A stretch of DNA of 64,000 nt from positions 98,065 to 162,064 of the forward strand of contig NZ_JAULSI010000009.1 in NCBI RefSeq assembly GCF_030711405.1. The letters run 5' to 3'. The notes beneath the pieces are model-generated. The model saw nothing but the letters and a program-made list of their open reading frames with translations, did not search any database and was not told the DNA's origin. Shown piece after piece: positions 62,136 through 64,000 of the stretch (position 1 is its first letter; every line of letters begins with the position of its first letter). A program made the translations under genes and the position numbers. The stretch comes from Massilia brevitalea (GTDB lineage Bacteria; Pseudomonadota; Gammaproteobacteria; Burkholderiales; Burkholderiaceae_D).

Positions 62136-63623
62136 TCAGGCTGCCAGATGGCGTACCTGGCGCGCCGGGGCGGCAACCGGTTGCGGCGCGGTGTGTGCCT
62201 TGGCGTCGGCCTTGCCGGCGTAGTCGCTGGCCAGCAAACGCGCGGCCTCCTCGCGGCCCATGCCGGTCTCCACCAGCCACTCGCCCACCAGTTTCGCCAG
62301 CTTGTCGAGGGCGATGCGGTGGGTGGCGTCGGTGCGGCTGTAGATCCAGTCCGAGAAGGCCATGAAGTTCACGAAAGGCTGGGCTCCCAGCAGCACCTTG
62401 ATCGTGTGCGCGAAGCGGCCCGAATTCGCCACCAGGTCCCAGTAGCGGGCAAAGCGCACCAGGCGTTGCATGGTGGTGAAGTCGACCGTGCTGGTGGCCA
62501 GCACCGTGTACGGCGGGTAGGGGTCGTAGACCATGGCGAACGGCCCGGTGTGGCGGATGATGGGCGTGCCGCGCAGGCGTTTCAGGATGCCGAACTGGAT
62601 CTCGTGCGCGCCCAGGCCCACCAGCTGGTCGAAGCCGCGTGCGAAGCTGGCCATGTCTTCGCTCGGCAGGCCGGCGATCAAATCGACGTGCAGGTGGGCC
62701 TGCGACTGTTCGCACAGCCAGCGGATGTTGTCGGCGGCTTTCTCGTTGTTCTGGCGCCGGCTGACCAGGGCCTGCACTTCCGGGTTGAAGCTCTGGATGC
62801 CGATCTCGAACTGCAGGGCGCCGGCCGGGAATTTCGCAATCGTTTCCTTCAGCGCTTCGGGAAGGTGGTCGGGTACCAGCTCGAAGTGGGCGTACACCGG
62901 GTCGTCCGGGTTGGCTTCCAGCTTGTCGAGGAAGAACTGCATGATGCGCAGGCTGGTCTTCACGTTCAGGTTGAAGGTGCGGTCGACGAACTTGAACAGG
63001 CGTGCGCCGCGTGCATGCAAATCTTCCATCTGCGCCAGGAAGTCGTCGAGCGGGAAGGGCCAGGCCGTCTTGTCCAGCGAGGACAGGCAGAATTCGCACT
63101 TGAAGGGGCAGCCGCGCGAGGCTTCCACGTAGACGGTGCGGTGGGCGATGTCCTCGCTACTATATAAAGAGTAGGGCAGGGCGATCTCCGCCATCGGCGG
63201 CTGCACGCCGGCGTGCACCTTCATCAACGGCTTCGGGCCGTGCAGGATCTCGCCGCACAGTTTCGGGAAGGTGACGTCACCCCAGCCGGTGACGACGTAG
63301 TCGGCCAGCCTGCAAATCTCCTGCTCGCCCGTTTCGAACGACACTTCCGGGCCGCCCAGCACGACCGTCACCTCGGGCGCCACGCGTTTCAGCATGGCGA
63401 CGATCTTCGTGGTTTCTTCCACGTTCCAGATGTAGACGCCGAAGCCGACAATGCGCGGCTTGCGCGCCAGCAGGCGCTCGACCACCTCGGTGGTCTTGGC
63501 GCCGATCACGAATTCCATCAATTGGGTCTGGTCTTGCAGCGGCCCCATGTTCGCCAGCAGGTAGCGCAGGCCCAGGGATGCGTGGGCGTAGCGGGCGTTC
63601 AGGGTGGCGAGCAGGATGGTCAT
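62136..63623 (-). CDS. B12-binding domain radical SAM protein (DUF4080)
   Basis: The 495-residue protein has an N-terminal Rossmann-like B12-binding region at about 1-140 (TILLATLNARYAHASLGLRYLL, VVLGGPEVSFE). The radical SAM core has the CxxxCxxC cluster motif in SRGCPFKCEFCLSS. The C-terminal part resembles DUF4080. Such enzymes use SAM and often cobalamin for methylation or rearrangement reactions; the substrate is unknown. The start at 63,623 begins at the conserved N-terminus. Confidence 0.88.
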   Translation of the reverse strand: MTILLATLNARYAHASLGLRYLLANMGPLQDQTQLMEFVIGAKTTEVVERLLARKPRIVGFGVYIWNVEETTKIVAMLKRVAPEVTVVLGGPEVSFETGEQEICRLADYVVTGWGDVTFPKLCGEILHGPKPLMKVHAGVQPPMAEIALPYSLYSSEDIAHRTVYVEASRGCPFKCEFCLSSLDKTAWPFPLDDFLAQMEDLHARGARLFKFVDRTFNLNVKTSLRIMQFFLDKLEANPDDPVYAHFELVPDHLPEALKETIAKFPAGALQFEIGIQSFNPEVQALVSRRQNNEKAADNIRWLCEQSQAHLHVDLIAGLPSEDMASFARGFDQLVGLGAHEIQFGILKRLRGTPIIRHTGPFAMVYDPYPPYTVLATSTVDFTTMQRLVRFARYWDLVANSGRFAHTIKVLLGAQPFVNFMAFSDWIYSRTDATHRIALDKLAKLVGEWLVETGMGREEAARLLASDYAGKADAKAHTAPQPVAAPARQVRHLAA

Positions 63624-63767
63624 GGCGGGCGGCGGTTCGGACGAAACAGCCATTTTACGCGCTGGGCTCCGGTGAACACTAGCGCAATGCGAACTTGCCT
63701 GTTAGAATGCACGCCGGAATTCAGGAAGCCTGTTGCCCAGTTGTGGAACAGTTTTCCAGCAAGTTAT

Positions 63768-63881
63768 GCCTGATGACCATAGCAAGTCGGTCCCACCCCT
63801 TCCCATCCCGAACAGGACCGTGAAACGACTTTGCGCCGATGATAGTGCTGCAACCAGTGTGAAAGTAGGTTATCGTCAGGC
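63768..63881 (+). rRNA. rrf: 5S ribosomal RNA (solo copy)
   Basis: GCCTGATGACCATAGCAAGT at the 5' end pairs with GTTATCGTCAGGC at the 3' end. The interior matches the well-known betaproteobacterial 5S sequence (CCCATCCCGAACAGGACCGT, GATGATAGTGC). The 16S and 23S genes are not within the window, and upstream lies a radical SAM gene, so this 5S gene stands alone. A strong terminator follows. Confidence 0.95.
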
Positions 63882-63902
63882 TAGTTATATGTAGTAAATG
63901 CG

Positions 63903-63934
63903 AAAGCCCGTTAGCGAAAGCTAGCGGGCTTTTT
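63903..63934 (+). terminator. Terminator after 5S rRNA
   Basis: GCCCGTTAGC pairs with GCTAGCGGGC (one G-T pair) around a GAAA tetraloop and is followed by TTTTT. Confidence 0.9.
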
Positions 63935-63960
63935 GCTTTGTGCTTGTTACAGCATGAAAT

Positions 63961-63989
63961 CGTAGGGTGGGCACTCGTGCCACGCGTAA
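63961..63989. repeat. GTAGGGTGGGC-family repeat, left arm at window end (copy 7)
   Basis: A left arm GTAGGGTGGGCACTCGTGCC... is present but has lost one C (GTGCCACGCG instead of GTGCCCACGCG). The right arm, if any, lies beyond the window. Confidence 0.75.
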
Positions 63990-64000
63990 ATCGTGCACGG

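Overview
This 64 kb, high-GC window carries a bacterial chromosomal origin region. The order gyrB-dnaN-dnaA (minus strand), a DnaA-box-containing gap, then rpmH-rnpA-yidD-yidC-mnmE (plus strand) is the classic proteobacterial arrangement. The protein sequences look betaproteobacterial, most like Oxalobacteraceae (Massilia/Telluria-like). That placement is inferred from the sequence, not from a search. Most of the window is dense, GC-rich core or accessory coding sequence. Two stretches are visibly more AT-rich and look acquired: about 29,480-31,865 and 38,450-39,600.

Region 1 (1-15 kb). Two adjacent superfamily-1 helicase genes (the first cut by the window edge) are followed by a secreted DUF1311-type protein, a DUF3861 protein, an MFS transporter, an AraC regulator, a GH2 glycosidase, a GT9 glycosyltransferase beside a decayed DUF4254 gene, nudC, a membrane protein, folE, a solo transposase-like DUF4096 ORF, a PAP2 phosphatase and a small lipoprotein.

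Region 2 (14.9-29.5 kb). A five-gene MarR-FUSC-DUF1656-HlyD-NodT efflux operon has a perfect palindrome in front of it. Then come a HAD phosphatase, an AI-2E-type permease with a long C-terminal extension, an Rrf2/thioredoxin-reductase-like pair, a large hybrid histidine kinase, and a NERD-like/UvrD-like helicase overlapping a flavin reductase gene.

Region 3 (29.5-39.5 kb) is the most accessory part. It has an orphan type VI secretion cassette (hcp, a predicted NlpC/P60-like amidase effector, and two related periplasmic proteins that are candidate immunity factors). A CHASE3-GAF-GGDEF gene broken by two frameshifts and an acyltransferase follow. Next is an unusual operon: a RelE/ParE-like domain fused to a UvrD-like helicase, an in-frame amber codon, ankyrin repeats in the same frame, then an overlapping pRiA4b ORF-3-type gene. 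It converges on an EVE-HNH endonuclease gene that sits directly downstream of gyrB. This helicase-ankyrin-pRiA4b locus with its endonuclease neighbour is the best candidate for an undescribed, possibly defence-related, system.

Region 4 (39.6-49.4 kb) is the replication origin and the ribosome/membrane-insertion/tRNA-modification block. Region 5 (49.4-64 kb) holds housekeeping and envelope genes: a DUF1439 lipoprotein, a zinc-ribbon micro-protein, a CAP-domain lipoprotein with a lone Hpt protein, pssA, a CsoR-like regulator with an aldo/keto reductase, a D,D-carboxypeptidase, an alpha/beta hydrolase with a thioredoxin-like ferredoxin, an Mla-type lipid ABC transporter operon ending in a VanZ-family gene, a B12/radical SAM enzyme and a solo 5S rRNA.

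Scattered between genes is a family of paired inverted repeats with the core GTAGGGTGGGC...GCCCACGCGGT. They occur at about 20.1, 22.9-23.1, 43.5, 49.4, 53.4, 54.8 and 63.96 kb. One lies in the dnaA-dnaN gap and one supplies the stop codon of pssA.
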